A stretch of 64,000 nucleotides of DNA from NCBI RefSeq assembly GCF_902706195.1, contig NZ_CACSJO010000013.1, positions 62,001-126,000 on the forward strand. Direction: 5' to 3'. The stretch is from Novosphingobium sp. 18050 (GTDB lineage: Bacteria > Pseudomonadota > Alphaproteobacteria > Sphingomonadales > Sphingomonadaceae). The notes beneath the pieces were generated by a model. The model was not told where the DNA came from. It did no database searches and saw only the letters and a program-made list of their open reading frames with translations. Below, one piece after another: positions 8,583 to 17,571 of this stretch. A program made the position numbers and the translations under genes. Position 1 is the first letter of the stretch; every line of letters starts with the position of its first letter.

Positions 8583-11237
8583 ATGGATATCGCCAGCAGA
8601 ACCGCCGAGCCCGTGGAGAACACCCAGATCGCCGACGCCGCGCCGCCGCCGCAGGCGCCGCCGGTGATCCGCCGCGAGGATTACCGGCCGCCCGCCTGGC
8701 TGATCCCGCAGGTCCTGCTGAACTTCCGCCTCGGGGCGGATGCCACGCATGTCGTCTCGACGCTTTCGGTCACCCGCAACCCGCAAGGGAATGGCGCATC
8801 CACGCTGCGCCTCAACGGCGATCAGATCGCCCCGCTCGCCGTGCGGGTCGATGGGCGCGACGTGAACGACTGGCGGCTCGAAGGGCCTGACCTGCTTGTC
8901 GAACTGACCGGCGAGGCGCATGAGGTCGAGGTTGAAACGGCAGTCAATCCAGCCGCCAACAGCCAGCTCATGGGCCTTTACGCCTCGAACGGGATGCTGT
9001 GCACGCAGTGCGAGGCCGAAGGCTTCCGACGCATCACTTTCTTCCCCGACCGCCCCGATGTGCTGTCCACCTATTCGGTGCGGATGAGCGGCGACAAGGC
9101 GCAGTTCCCGATCCTCCTGGCAAATGGCAACTGCACCGCGACCGGCGAAGGCGAGGACGGCACGCACTGGGCAGAGTGGCACGATCCCTGGCCCAAGCCG
9201 AGCTACCTATTCGCGCTCGTCGCGGGTGATCTGGTCGCCAATCACGACACTTTCACGACCATGGGCGGCCGCAAGGTGGACCTCAACATCTGGGTCCGCC
9301 CGGGCGACGAGGACCGCACCCAGCACGCGATGGACTCGCTCATCAATTCGATGAAGTGGGACGAGGAAGCCTTCGGGCGCGAATATGACCTCGACCTGTT
9401 CAACATCGTCGCCGTGTCCGATTTCAACATGGGCGCGATGGAGAACAAAGGCCTCAACGTCTTCAACACCCGCTATGTCCTGGCCGACCCGGAAACCGCC
9501 ACCGATGCGGACTATGACGCGGTCGAGGGAGTGATCGGTCACGAATACTTCCACAACTGGTCGGGCAACCGCGTGACCTGCCGCGACTGGTTCCAGCTGA
9601 GCCTCAAGGAAGGCTTCACGGTGCTGCGCGACCAGATGTTCAGCGCGGACATGGGCTCTGCGGCGGTCAAGCGGATCGAGGACGTGCGCGTCCTGCGCAT
9701 CGCACAGTTCCCTGAGGATTCCGGCCCGCTGGCCCACCCGATCCGACCGGATTCCTATCAGGAAATCAGCAACTTCTACACCGCGACCGTCTACAACAAG
9801 GGCGCCGAGGTGATCCGCATGATGCGCACCATGGCCGGGCCCGAGCGGTTCCGCGCAGGCACCGACCTGTACTTCGAGCGCCATGACGGCGAAGCGGCGA
9901 CCTGCGAGGATTTCGTCAAGGCGATCGAGGATGGCGCCGGGCTGGACCTCACCCAGTTCCGCCTCTGGTACTCGCAGGCGGGCACGCCGCAGCTGACGGT
10001 AGAACTGGACCACGATGGCACTCGGACGACACTGACCCTGACGCAGGCCGTACCTGCAACGCCGGGCCAGCCGGAAAAGCAGCCGGTGCCGATCCCGCTG
10101 CGCATCGCCCTCTACGACCGCGACAGCGGCGTGCATTCGGGCGAGCAGTTGATCGTGCTCGACAAGGAGACCGGCAGCTTCACCTTCGACGGTTTTGTCA
10201 GGCCTCCGGTGCTGTCGATCAATCGCGGCTTCTCCGCCCCTGTCGCGATCGACTTTGCGCGGGCCAACGAGGATCTTGTGTTCCTGGCCGCGCATGACGA
10301 CGATCCTTTCGCCCGTTATGAGGCCATGCAGGGCCTTGTCGTCCAGCATCTGGTCGCAGCGGTGAGCGGACGGCTTGACGATGCCGACCGTACAGAGGGG
10401 CGCGCGGCGATCGGCGCGGCTTTCGCGGCGGTGATCGCCGATCCCGAACTCGACGATCTGATGCGCGGCGAACTGATGATCCTGCCCGCCGAGACCTATC
10501 TTGCCGAACAGCTGCTCATCGCCGATCCCGGCGCCATCCATGCCGAGCGCGAGGCACTGAAGGCCTGGCTCGGCAGCGAATGCGGCGAGGGCCTGAAAGC
10601 CCTGCACGACCGCGCGGCGGCGGTGCCCTACGGGCGCGATGCGGCGGCGCGCGGTGCCCGCAAGATCAAGACCCAGGCGCTCACCCTGATTGCCGCCGGC
10701 GACCCGGCCGAAGGTGCAAGGCGCGCGCTGGCGCAGTACCGGGCGGCCGATACCATGACCGACCGTCAGGGCGCGCTCATGGTTCTCGCCAGCCTCGATG
10801 CGCCCGAGCGGGCCGAGGCACTGGCCGATTTCCACCAGCGTTATACCGGCAATGCGCTGGTCATCGACAAGTGGTTCTCGCTCCAGGGCAGCGCGTTTCA
10901 CCCTCAGGTGCTGGAGCATATCAAGGCGCTGGCCGGTCACGGGGACTTCACCATGACCAACCCCAACCGGGTGCGCGCGCTCTACATGGCGGCCGCCAGC
11001 AACCCCATCGCGTTCCATGACGAGGGCGGCGAGGGTTACCGCATGATCGGCGAGCTGATCCGCAAGCTGGACCCGGTGAACCCGCAGACCGCTGCGCGCT
11101 TCGTGCCCGTTCTGGGCCGCTGGCGGCGGATCGAGCCGGTGCGCGCCGCCCTGATGCGGGCTGAGTTGGAGCGCATCGCCGCCGTGCCGACGCTGTCGCG
11201 CGACGTGCGCGAGCAGGTGACCAAGAGCCTTGGCTGA
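8583..11237 (+). CDS. pepN: Aminopeptidase N (M1 zinc metallopeptidase)
   Basis: 884 residues from ATG 8583, close to the family norm of 870-890; the frame is open for 31 more codons upstream without a good start. The exopeptidase motif GAMEN lies near residue 282. The zinc motif HEYFH begins near residue 320, with the third ligand Glu in LKEGFTV about 19 residues later. The C-terminal half is the alpha-helical DUF3458 region. It removes N-terminal amino acids from peptides in the cytosol. Its stop overlaps the TTG start of pgeF, suggesting an operon. Confidence 0.93.
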   Translation: MDIASRTAEPVENTQIADAAPPPQAPPVIRREDYRPPAWLIPQVLLNFRLGADATHVVSTLSVTRNPQGNGASTLRLNGDQIAPLAVRVDGRDVNDWRLEGPDLLVELTGEAHEVEVETAVNPAANSQLMGLYASNGMLCTQCEAEGFRRITFFPDRPDVLSTYSVRMSGDKAQFPILLANGNCTATGEGEDGTHWAEWHDPWPKPSYLFALVAGDLVANHDTFTTMGGRKVDLNIWVRPGDEDRTQHAMDSLINSMKWDEEAFGREYDLDLFNIVAVSDFNMGAMENKGLNVFNTRYVLADPETATDADYDAVEGVIGHEYFHNWSGNRVTCRDWFQLSLKEGFTVLRDQMFSADMGSAAVKRIEDVRVLRIAQFPEDSGPLAHPIRPDSYQEISNFYTATVYNKGAEVIRMMRTMAGPERFRAGTDLYFERHDGEAATCEDFVKAIEDGAGLDLTQFRLWYSQAGTPQLTVELDHDGTRTTLTLTQAVPATPGQPEKQPVPIPLRIALYDRDSGVHSGEQLIVLDKETGSFTFDGFVRPPVLSINRGFSAPVAIDFARANEDLVFLAAHDDDPFARYEAMQGLVVQHLVAAVSGRLDDADRTEGRAAIGAAFAAVIADPELDDLMRGELMILPAETYLAEQLLIADPGAIHAEREALKAWLGSECGEGLKALHDRAAAVPYGRDAAARGARKIKTQALTLIAAGDPAEGARRALAQYRAADTMTDRQGALMVLASLDAPERAEALADFHQRYTGNALVIDKWFSLQGSAFHPQVLEHIKALAGHGDFTMTNPNRVRALYMAAASNPIAFHDEGGEGYRMIGELIRKLDPVNPQTAARFVPVLGRWRRIEPVRAALMRAELERIAAVPTLSRDVREQVTKSLG

Positions 11238-12012
11238 CTTTGAGGTAGAGCCCGTCGAAGTCAACCGCGCCGACGTGCTCGAGGGATTGCCGCATGGCTT
11301 CCTCGGCCGCCGGGGCGGGGTGAGTGAAGGCGATGTTGCAGGTCTAAACGTTGGGCACGGCGCGGGCGACGACCCGGAGCGGGTTGCCCGCAACCGCGCG
11401 CTCGCGGCCGGAGCGATCCTGCCGGGAGCGCGGCTGGTCACGGTCTATCAGGTCCACTCCGCCGATTGCGTGACGGCCGGGGCCGATCCCTGGCCCGAGG
11501 TCGATCGCCCCCACGCGGACGCCATCGTCACTGACCGGCCCGGCCTGCTGCTGGGCATCCTTACTGCCGACTGCGCGCCCGTTCTTTTCGCGGACCGCGA
11601 GGCGGGTGTCGTCGGCGCCGCCCATGCCGGCTGGAAAGGCGCTATCGGCGGCGTCACAGACGCTACCATCGCGGCGATGGAGAAGCTGGGAGCGCGGCGC
11701 GAAAGTATCGTTGCGGCGGTAGGCCCGTGCATCGCGCGCTCCTCCTATGAAGTGGACGCGGGTTTTCGCGATCGGTTCGTCGCCGACCATCCCGTCAACG
11801 TGCGCTGCTTCGATGAAGGCCGTCCGGGTCATTACCAGTTCGACCTCGAAGCTTATGTACTGGGCCAGCTGCGAGGGGCCGGGATCGGCAGCGTTCAGGG
11901 CCTGCGTCTCGATACTTATAGTGCGCCGCAGCAATTCTTCTCGTTCCGGCGGGCCACGCATCGGTCGGAAGCCAGCTATGGCCGGCAGATGTCATTGATC
12001 GGATTGCCCTGA
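11230..12012 (+). CDS. pgeF: PgeF/YfiH-type polyphenol oxidase-like protein (peptidoglycan editing factor)
   Basis: 260 residues beginning at a TTG that overlaps the pepN stop by 8 bp. It shows the metal-ligand motifs of the YfiH/LACC1 family: VYQVHSADC, LTADCAPVLFAD and GAAHAGWKG. The family has been described as multicopper-oxidase-like, as an adenosine phosphorylase/deaminase, and as an editing factor that keeps wrong amino acids out of peptidoglycan. The TTG start has no clear ribosome binding site and is probably coupled to pepN translation. Confidence 0.88.
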   Translation: MADFEVEPVEVNRADVLEGLPHGFLGRRGGVSEGDVAGLNVGHGAGDDPERVARNRALAAGAILPGARLVTVYQVHSADCVTAGADPWPEVDRPHADAIVTDRPGLLLGILTADCAPVLFADREAGVVGAAHAGWKGAIGGVTDATIAAMEKLGARRESIVAAVGPCIARSSYEVDAGFRDRFVADHPVNVRCFDEGRPGHYQFDLEAYVLGQLRGAGIGSVQGLRLDTYSAPQQFFSFRRATHRSEASYGRQMSLIGLP

Positions 12013-12238
12013 TTACTTCGTGATCTATTGATGCATTGCTGCCAGGATGCATCGCCGACCGACCAAAAAGGCGGTTGGCACGGTGGCCTTTCGTGTATAT
12101 CAGGCCCGCAAAGTCGGGAGAATGTCGGGCAATGCCCGGTGCGCGAACCGAAACGGGGATACCAGGCTTACCGATGGTCAAGATTGGCCTCCTGTCGGAT
12201 ACCGACAGTGGGTGGTCGAAAGCAAGGCAAGGGCAAAC

Positions 12239-12772
12239 ATGGCAGAAACAGAGGGCGTGCGGCGGCGCGATTTCATTAATATCGCCGCAGTAAGCGCCGC
12301 GGGTATCGCGGGCGTGGGGGTCGTAATTCCCCTGGTCAGCCAGATGTCGGCATCCGCAGACGTGCTGGCGGCTTCTTCCACCGAGATCGACATTTCCGCG
12401 ATCCAGCCGGGGCAGGCGATCAAGGCGGTGTTTCGCAAGCAGCCGGTCTTCGTGCGCAACCTCACTCCCAAGGAGATCGAGGAAGCCAACGCGGTCGATA
12501 CTGCATCTCTGCGCGACCCCCAGACGCTTGCCGAGCGGACCAAGGAAGGCAAGGAAAACTGGCTCATCACCATGGGCGTTTGCACCCACCTCGGCTGCGT
12601 GCCGCTGGGCGCCGGCGAGGGTGAGATCAAGGGTGAGTTCGGCGGATATTTCTGCCCCTGCCACGGTTCTGCCTACGACACTGCCGCCCGTATCCGTAAG
12701 GGCCCCGCGCCCAAGAACCTAGAGGTTCCGGAATACGCCTTCACCACAGATACCGTCGTCCAGATCGGTTGA
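12239..12772 (+). CDS. petA: Ubiquinol-cytochrome c reductase, Rieske iron-sulfur subunit
   Basis: 177 residues from ATG 12239 (MAETEGVRRRDF); the frame is open further upstream but reads as non-coding. The N-terminus is a Tat-type signal-anchor (RRRDFINIAA plus a hydrophobic helix). The cluster motifs CTHLGC (115-120) and CPCHGS (139-144) bind the 2Fe-2S cluster. First gene of petABC; it passes electrons from ubiquinol to cytochrome c1 on the periplasmic side. The 226 bp before it have no gene and probably hold the operon promoter. Confidence 0.95.
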   Translation: MAETEGVRRRDFINIAAVSAAGIAGVGVVIPLVSQMSASADVLAASSTEIDISAIQPGQAIKAVFRKQPVFVRNLTPKEIEEANAVDTASLRDPQTLAERTKEGKENWLITMGVCTHLGCVPLGAGEGEIKGEFGGYFCPCHGSAYDTAARIRKGPAPKNLEVPEYAFTTDTVVQIG

Positions 12773-12794
12773 GGCCAAGAGAGAGGATCACAAT

Positions 12795-14084
12795 ATGAGC
12801 TTTCCCTGGGCCAACGAATACAAGCCGAGCCATCCCTTCATGCAGTGGATGGATGACAGGCTGCCGCTCCCGCGGCTGGTGTTCAATTCGGTCGGCGCCG
12901 GTTATCCGGTGCCGCGTAACCTCAACTACTTCTGGAACTTCGGTTTCCTGGCGGCGCTGTGCCTGATCGTCCAGATCGTAACCGGCATCGTCATGGCCAT
13001 GCACTATGCGGCCAACACGGCGGTGGCGTTCGACACCATCGAGATGACCGTCCGCGACGTGAACTGGGGCTGGATGATGCGCTATGCGCATGCCAACGGC
13101 GCCTCGATGTTCTTCATCGTGATCTACGTCCACATCTTCCGCGGCTTCTACTACGGGTCTTACAAGGCCCCGCGCGAAATGGTGTGGCTGCTGGGCGTTG
13201 TGATTTTCCTGCTGATGATGGCTACCGCCTTCATGGGCTACGTGCTTCCCTGGGGGCAGATGAGCTTCTGGGGCGCCAAGGTCATCACCGGCCTGTTCGG
13301 CGCGATCCCCTTCGTGGGCGAACCGCTCCAGCAGTGGCTGCTCGGCGGTTTCGCGCCCGATAACGCCGCGCTCAACCGCTTCTTCTCGCTGCACTACCTT
13401 CTGCCCTTCGTCATCGTGGGCGTGGTGATCCTGCATATCTGGGCGCTCCACATCCCCGGCTCGTCGAACCCGACAGGCGTGGAAGTGAAGGCCGAGAGCG
13501 ACACGGTTCCTTTCTATCCCTATTACGTGGCCAAGGACGGCTGGTTCATCGGCGTCTTCGCGATCGTGTTCAGCCTGATGCTGTTCTACTTCCCGAACTC
13601 GCTGGGCCACCCGGACAACTACATTCCGGCCAACCCGATGAGCACGCCTGCGCACATCGTCCCGGAATGGTATTTCTGGCCGTTCTACGCGATCCTGCGT
13701 GCCTTCACCCAGGACTTCTTCTTCATTCCGGCCAAGCTGATGGGCGTGCTCGCCATGTTCGGCGCGATCCTGGTGTGGTTCTTCCTGCCCTGGCTCGACA
13801 AGTCGCCGGTGCGCTCGGGCTCGTATCGCCCGCTGTACAAGAAGTTCTTCTGGTTCGGCCTGATCCCCGCGATGGCGGTTCTGTTCTACTGCGGCGGTGC
13901 CGCGGCTGCAGAGCCCTATGTGATGATCAGCCAGCTCGCCGCGCTGTATTACTTCGCGCACTTCCTGATCGTCCTGCCGATCGTCTCCGCCATCGAGAAG
14001 CCGCTGCCGCTGCCTTACTCCATCACCGAGTCCGTTCTCGGTACGGACGAAGCCGCCCAGCTCGCTCCCTCGGCGACGGTTTGA
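12795..14084 (+). CDS. petB: Cytochrome b of the bc1 complex
   Basis: 429 residues, eight or more membrane helices. Helix B/D haem ligands appear as AMHYAAN and RYAHANGASMFFIVIYVH and in the later FSLHYLLPFVIVGVVILH. The quinol-site PEWYFWPFYAILR element (PEWY) is intact. Full length for an alphaproteobacterial cytochrome b that is not fused to c1. It follows petA by 22 bp with an AGAGAGGA ribosome binding site. Confidence 0.96.
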   Translation: MSFPWANEYKPSHPFMQWMDDRLPLPRLVFNSVGAGYPVPRNLNYFWNFGFLAALCLIVQIVTGIVMAMHYAANTAVAFDTIEMTVRDVNWGWMMRYAHANGASMFFIVIYVHIFRGFYYGSYKAPREMVWLLGVVIFLLMMATAFMGYVLPWGQMSFWGAKVITGLFGAIPFVGEPLQQWLLGGFAPDNAALNRFFSLHYLLPFVIVGVVILHIWALHIPGSSNPTGVEVKAESDTVPFYPYYVAKDGWFIGVFAIVFSLMLFYFPNSLGHPDNYIPANPMSTPAHIVPEWYFWPFYAILRAFTQDFFFIPAKLMGVLAMFGAILVWFFLPWLDKSPVRSGSYRPLYKKFFWFGLIPAMAVLFYCGGAAAAEPYVMISQLAALYYFAHFLIVLPIVSAIEKPLPLPYSITESVLGTDEAAQLAPSATV

Positions 14085-14112
14085 TCAACAGCTAGAACGG
14101 AAGACGAAAGAC

Positions 14113-14952
14113 ATGGCACGCATTCTCTCGATCCTCGTCGGGCTGTTCTTCACAGTCGCGCTGGCGTGGTCGTTCGGCCTGGGTTTCTACACCTGGGCGA
14201 CCGACCCGGCAGCGCCCACCGCCGAGCATGAATTCCACCTCCTGCCCAAGGAAGTGGCCTTTGCCAGCGACGGCGCCTTCGGCAAGTTCGACAAGCAGCA
14301 GCTGCAGCGCGGCTTCCAGGTTTACAAGGAAGTCTGCTCGGCCTGCCACTCGCTCAACCACGTCGCTTTCCGCGACCTGGCGCAGCTGGGGTATTCCGAA
14401 GGCCAGGTGAAGGCGATCGCTGCCGGCTTCCAGGTTCCGGGCGTCGATCCCACAACGGGTGAGGCGAACCTGCGCCCTGGCTTGCCGACAGACTATTTCC
14501 CCAAGCCCTTCGCCAACGACGTCGCCGCGCGCGCCGCCAACAACAATGCGGTTCCGCCCGACCTCTCGCTGATGACCAAGGCTCGCCATGAAGGCCCGGC
14601 TTATGTCTATTCGCTGCTGACGGGCTTCCAGGCACAGCCGGCGCAGCTACTTAAGGAGTTCCCAGACTCCAAGACGCCCAATGGCCTTCACTATAACCCG
14701 TACTTCGCGAACCTGAACCTCGCGATGGCACCGCCGCTGACCGGCGACGGGCAGGTGGAATACGGCCCGGGCAACCCCAAGCCCACGGTTGACCAGATGT
14801 CGAAGGACGTTGCCGCTTTCCTGATCTGGACCGCCGAACCCTCGCTCGACAAGCGCAAGCAGACTGGCCTCGCGGTCACCCTGTTCCTGCTCTTCGCGAC
14901 CGTGCTGGGTTACATGGCTTACCGGAACATCTGGGCCGGCAAGAAGCACTGA
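14113..14952 (+). CDS. petC: Cytochrome c1 of the bc1 complex
   Basis: 279 residues with an N-terminal hydrophobic export segment. The haem-binding motif CSACH is at residues 75-79, LNLAMAPPL carries the axial Met region, and a C-terminal anchor helix (TGLAVTLFLLFATVLGYMAY) is followed by Lys/His. It accepts electrons from the Rieske protein and hands them to soluble cytochrome c. Last gene of the petABC operon; a strong terminator follows. Confidence 0.95.
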   Translation: MARILSILVGLFFTVALAWSFGLGFYTWATDPAAPTAEHEFHLLPKEVAFASDGAFGKFDKQQLQRGFQVYKEVCSACHSLNHVAFRDLAQLGYSEGQVKAIAAGFQVPGVDPTTGEANLRPGLPTDYFPKPFANDVAARAANNNAVPPDLSLMTKARHEGPAYVYSLLTGFQAQPAQLLKEFPDSKTPNGLHYNPYFANLNLAMAPPLTGDGQVEYGPGNPKPTVDQMSKDVAAFLIWTAEPSLDKRKQTGLAVTLFLLFATVLGYMAYRNIWAGKKH

Positions 14953-14998
14953 GGCCGACAGGCACTGACGAACGGTCTCCGGACTGTTAAAGGCTCCG

Positions 14999-15038
14999 CG
15001 CCCCGCCATCCCAGCGATGGCGGGGCGTTTCGCTTTTT
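14999..15038 (+). terminator. Rho-independent terminator after petC
   Basis: A perfect 12-bp stem (14999-15010 with 15016-15027, loop ccagc) of CG-rich sequence is followed by TTTCGCTTTTT. It lies 46 bp after petC and just before the ribosome binding site of apt, so it separates petABC from apt. Confidence 0.85.
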
Positions 15039-15051
15039 GGAGAAGAGCAAC

Positions 15052-15588
15052 GTGACCGTCGATGACCTGAAGGCGCTCGTGCGCACGATCCCGGATTTCC
15101 CCAAGCCGGGCATCCTGTTCCGCGACGTGACCACGCTGATCGGCGACGGTCCCGGCTTCGCTGCCGCAGTCGGGCACATGGCCGATCGGGCGGAGGCTGC
15201 AGGCGCAGAGGTGATCGCAGGCATCGAGGCGCGCGGTTTCATCTTCGGCGCAGCCATCGCGGCGCGCCTGGCGCTTCCCTTCGTGCCGGTGCGCAAGCCC
15301 GGCAAGCTGCCGGTGCCGGTCCTCGCGATCAACTACGCTCTGGAATACGGCACCGATACGCTGGAGGTCGATCCCGGCGCTGTGCCGGACGGCGCGCGGG
15401 TAGTGCTGGTGGACGATCTCATCGCGACGGGCGGCACCGCCATGGCGGCGGTCGAACTGCTGCGGCGGGCAGGGGGCACGGTCGTCCAGTCGCTGTTCGC
15501 GATCGACCTGCCGGAATTGGGCGGCGCCCAGCGGCTACGTGATGCAAACGTGCCCGCAGATGCCCTGATGGCATTCGAGGGGCACTAA
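15052..15588 (+). CDS. apt: Adenine phosphoribosyltransferase
   Basis: 178 residues from GTG 15052, chosen because GGAGAAG lies 6-12 bases upstream; an in-frame TTG at 15037 falls inside the terminator tail. FPKPGILFRDVTTLI is the family N-terminus, and VVLVDDLIATGGT is the PRPP-binding loop. It converts adenine and PRPP to AMP. Length matches the usual 170-180 residues. Confidence 0.93.
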   Translation: MTVDDLKALVRTIPDFPKPGILFRDVTTLIGDGPGFAAAVGHMADRAEAAGAEVIAGIEARGFIFGAAIAARLALPFVPVRKPGKLPVPVLAINYALEYGTDTLEVDPGAVPDGARVVLVDDLIATGGTAMAAVELLRRAGGTVVQSLFAIDLPELGGAQRLRDANVPADALMAFEGH

Positions 15589-15605
15589 AGAGGCGGGCAA
15601 CAGCC

Positions 15606-15632
15606 GTCGTCCCGAATCAGGTCCGGGACGAC
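15606..15632. terminator. Inverted repeat between convergent apt and malonyl-CoA decarboxylase
   Basis: GTCGTCCCG (15606-15614) pairs with CGGGACGAC (15624-15632) around a 9-base loop. It sits between two convergent genes and probably ends transcription in both directions, although no clear T-run is present on either side. Confidence 0.5.
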
Positions 15633-15640
15633 AGGGCCGC

Positions 15641-17011
15641 TCAGGCCGCCACGGTGTCCTTGGCGAGCTTCTTTCCCTTTTCCTTTTTGCCGCTTGGCTC
15701 GGGTTCGAGCAGGCTCTGCACCGCCTTTGAAGTGGCGACCGTGCCCAGTTCGGTAAGCGCGAAGAAGTTCGCCTCGATGTCGGCCAGTTCGTAGAGGTAA
15801 TTCACCATGACCCCGTGCGACTGCTTTTGCCCATTGGCGGAAAGGTCGGCATTGGCGTGGACTGCCTCCAGCCGCGCCCCGTTGCCGAGGTGAAAGCGGG
15901 CGACCGGGTCCACCGGCTGGTTTCCTTTGCCCTTGGCCTCCACAAGATAGCGCGCGGCCAGCAGGCGCAGGTCCGCAGCACCCGGCAGCGCGGCCTCGGC
16001 ACCCTGCTCCTTGCCTAGCCACTTGGCGAACGTGGGAACCGGCGAGAGCGTGGCGAAGGTTTTGAGGTGCGGCAGCTCCTCCTTGAGCAGGCCGACCACG
16101 CGCTTGATGAGGTGGTTGCCGAAGGGGATGCCCTTGAGCCCGACCTGGCAGTTGCTGATCGAGTAGAAGATCGCGCATGTCGCATCGCGCGGGGCGATGG
16201 TCTCCCGCTCCTCGGCGATGATCTGGTGGATTGCGCCGGGAATCTGCGGGGTCAGGGCCACTTCGACGAAGATCAGGGGGTCGTCGCGCATCTGCGGGTG
16301 GAAGAAGCCATAGCAGCGCCGGTCGACCGGCTCGACACGGCGGCGCAGATCGTCCCAGCCCTGGATCTGGTGGACCGCCTCGTAGCGAATGATGCGTTCG
16401 AGCAGCTGCGCCGAGCTGTCCCAGCCGATCCGCCGCAGTTCGAGGAAGCCCGCGTTGAACCAGGCAGTGAAGGCATTCTCCAGATCGCGGTCGAGCGCGG
16501 CGAGGCCGGGCGTCGAGGCGGCCTTGGGCACCGCCAGCAGGTCCTCACGCAGGCCGATCAGCCGCTGGGTGCCCTGCGGCGCGAGGTTGAGCTGGTTGAT
16601 GAGCCGCCGGCTGGGTGACTTGCTGGCAACATTGAGCGCCAGCGCCGAAGCCTCGTCGGGCTTTTCGGCCCACTTGGCGATGGCCTTGTCGATCGCCTTG
16701 GCGTCGGCCGGATGCAAATCGTGGACTTTGCCCAGGAAATCTTGCCGTGCGTCCAGGTCGCTGGCTTCGTAGAGGTCGAAAAAGGCCGAGGCCAGCGCCG
16801 GTCCCGATGCACGGCCGCGCAGCGAAAGCAGGGCGTCGGCGATCTCGAGCAGGCTTTCCCCGCTGTCCTGTCGCGGTGCCACGCCGATCCCGCGCAGCAG
16901 CTTGCCCAGCCCTGAGTTCATGAGCAGGTCGAGCGGATTGCGCCGCCGCGGATTCGCCGCCGTGCCCGTCGCCGGACCATCGGAAGGGGAGCGGGTCCGT
17001 GAAGTGTTCAT
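15641..17011 (-). CDS. Malonyl-CoA decarboxylase
   Basis: 456 residues matching the malonyl-CoA decarboxylase family: an N-terminal helical domain followed by an acetyltransferase-like catalytic domain. Recognisable parts are CAIFYSISNCQVGLKGIPFG with the conserved GI(P/S)xGN and TFATLSPVPTFAKWL, which carries the Ser-Pro-x-Pro element and the upstream catalytic region. It converts malonyl-CoA to acetyl-CoA and CO2. It stands alone between apt and the tRNA-Gly gene. The ATG at 17011 is the only good start. Confidence 0.88.
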   Translation of the reverse strand: MNTSRTRSPSDGPATGTAANPRRRNPLDLLMNSGLGKLLRGIGVAPRQDSGESLLEIADALLSLRGRASGPALASAFFDLYEASDLDARQDFLGKVHDLHPADAKAIDKAIAKWAEKPDEASALALNVASKSPSRRLINQLNLAPQGTQRLIGLREDLLAVPKAASTPGLAALDRDLENAFTAWFNAGFLELRRIGWDSSAQLLERIIRYEAVHQIQGWDDLRRRVEPVDRRCYGFFHPQMRDDPLIFVEVALTPQIPGAIHQIIAEERETIAPRDATCAIFYSISNCQVGLKGIPFGNHLIKRVVGLLKEELPHLKTFATLSPVPTFAKWLGKEQGAEAALPGAADLRLLAARYLVEAKGKGNQPVDPVARFHLGNGARLEAVHANADLSANGQKQSHGVMVNYLYELADIEANFFALTELGTVATSKAVQSLLEPEPSGKKEKGKKLAKDTVAA

Positions 17012-17302
17012 GGTGTCTCGGGTCCTCTGCTGATGAGGTCTGAGGGTATCACTGCCGCAGCTGCGAGAGAATACGGTGAAGCCGGGATGAGCCTACCCAA
17101 AGCCGGCCCGAATGGCAGATATACAGGCGTTTCTGCCAGAAGCCGCCAGGGCGATCCGCAGGTTGTGCCTGGACACCGTTTCGAAACGATCGAAGGCGAG
17201 TGCAAGAGAGTCGTTGACGAAACCCCACGGGCCGTGGCAATCGGCCCTCCGACGACGCGGCCCGCGACACCACAGGGCCGTTACGGCCTCAGGGCTTAAT
17301 GA

Positions 17303-17377
<75 letters not shown>

Positions 17378-17489
17378 TTCTCGATCTCACCACATCCCAT
17401 ACAGCTTTGTAAACCGCTGAATTCTGCGGTATTTTCGGGTCATCCGGCTCGTTAGGTTTCGCGTCGTTTCATGGCTGCTCTCAAAGTTT

Positions 17490-17551
17490 GGGGGCCTCTT
17501 GGCGAAAATAGTGAGCCGATTTTTGACCGAGGCCCCCAGCGTGGGGGCCTC
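17490..17551. repeat. GGGGGCCTC repeats between attL and integrase
   Basis: GGGGGCCTC occurs at 17490-17498 and 17543-17551, and inverted at 17529-17537. The last two form a 9-bp inverted repeat with a 5-base spacer, 20 bp before the integrase start. Related GGGGCCT(C) copies occur at 42,046-42,053 and 42,059-42,065 near attR. They may be integrase arm-binding sites, or the inverted pair may act on integrase expression; both are inference. Confidence 0.45.
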
Positions 17552-17571
17552 GCCGAGGAAAGGCCAAGCTT

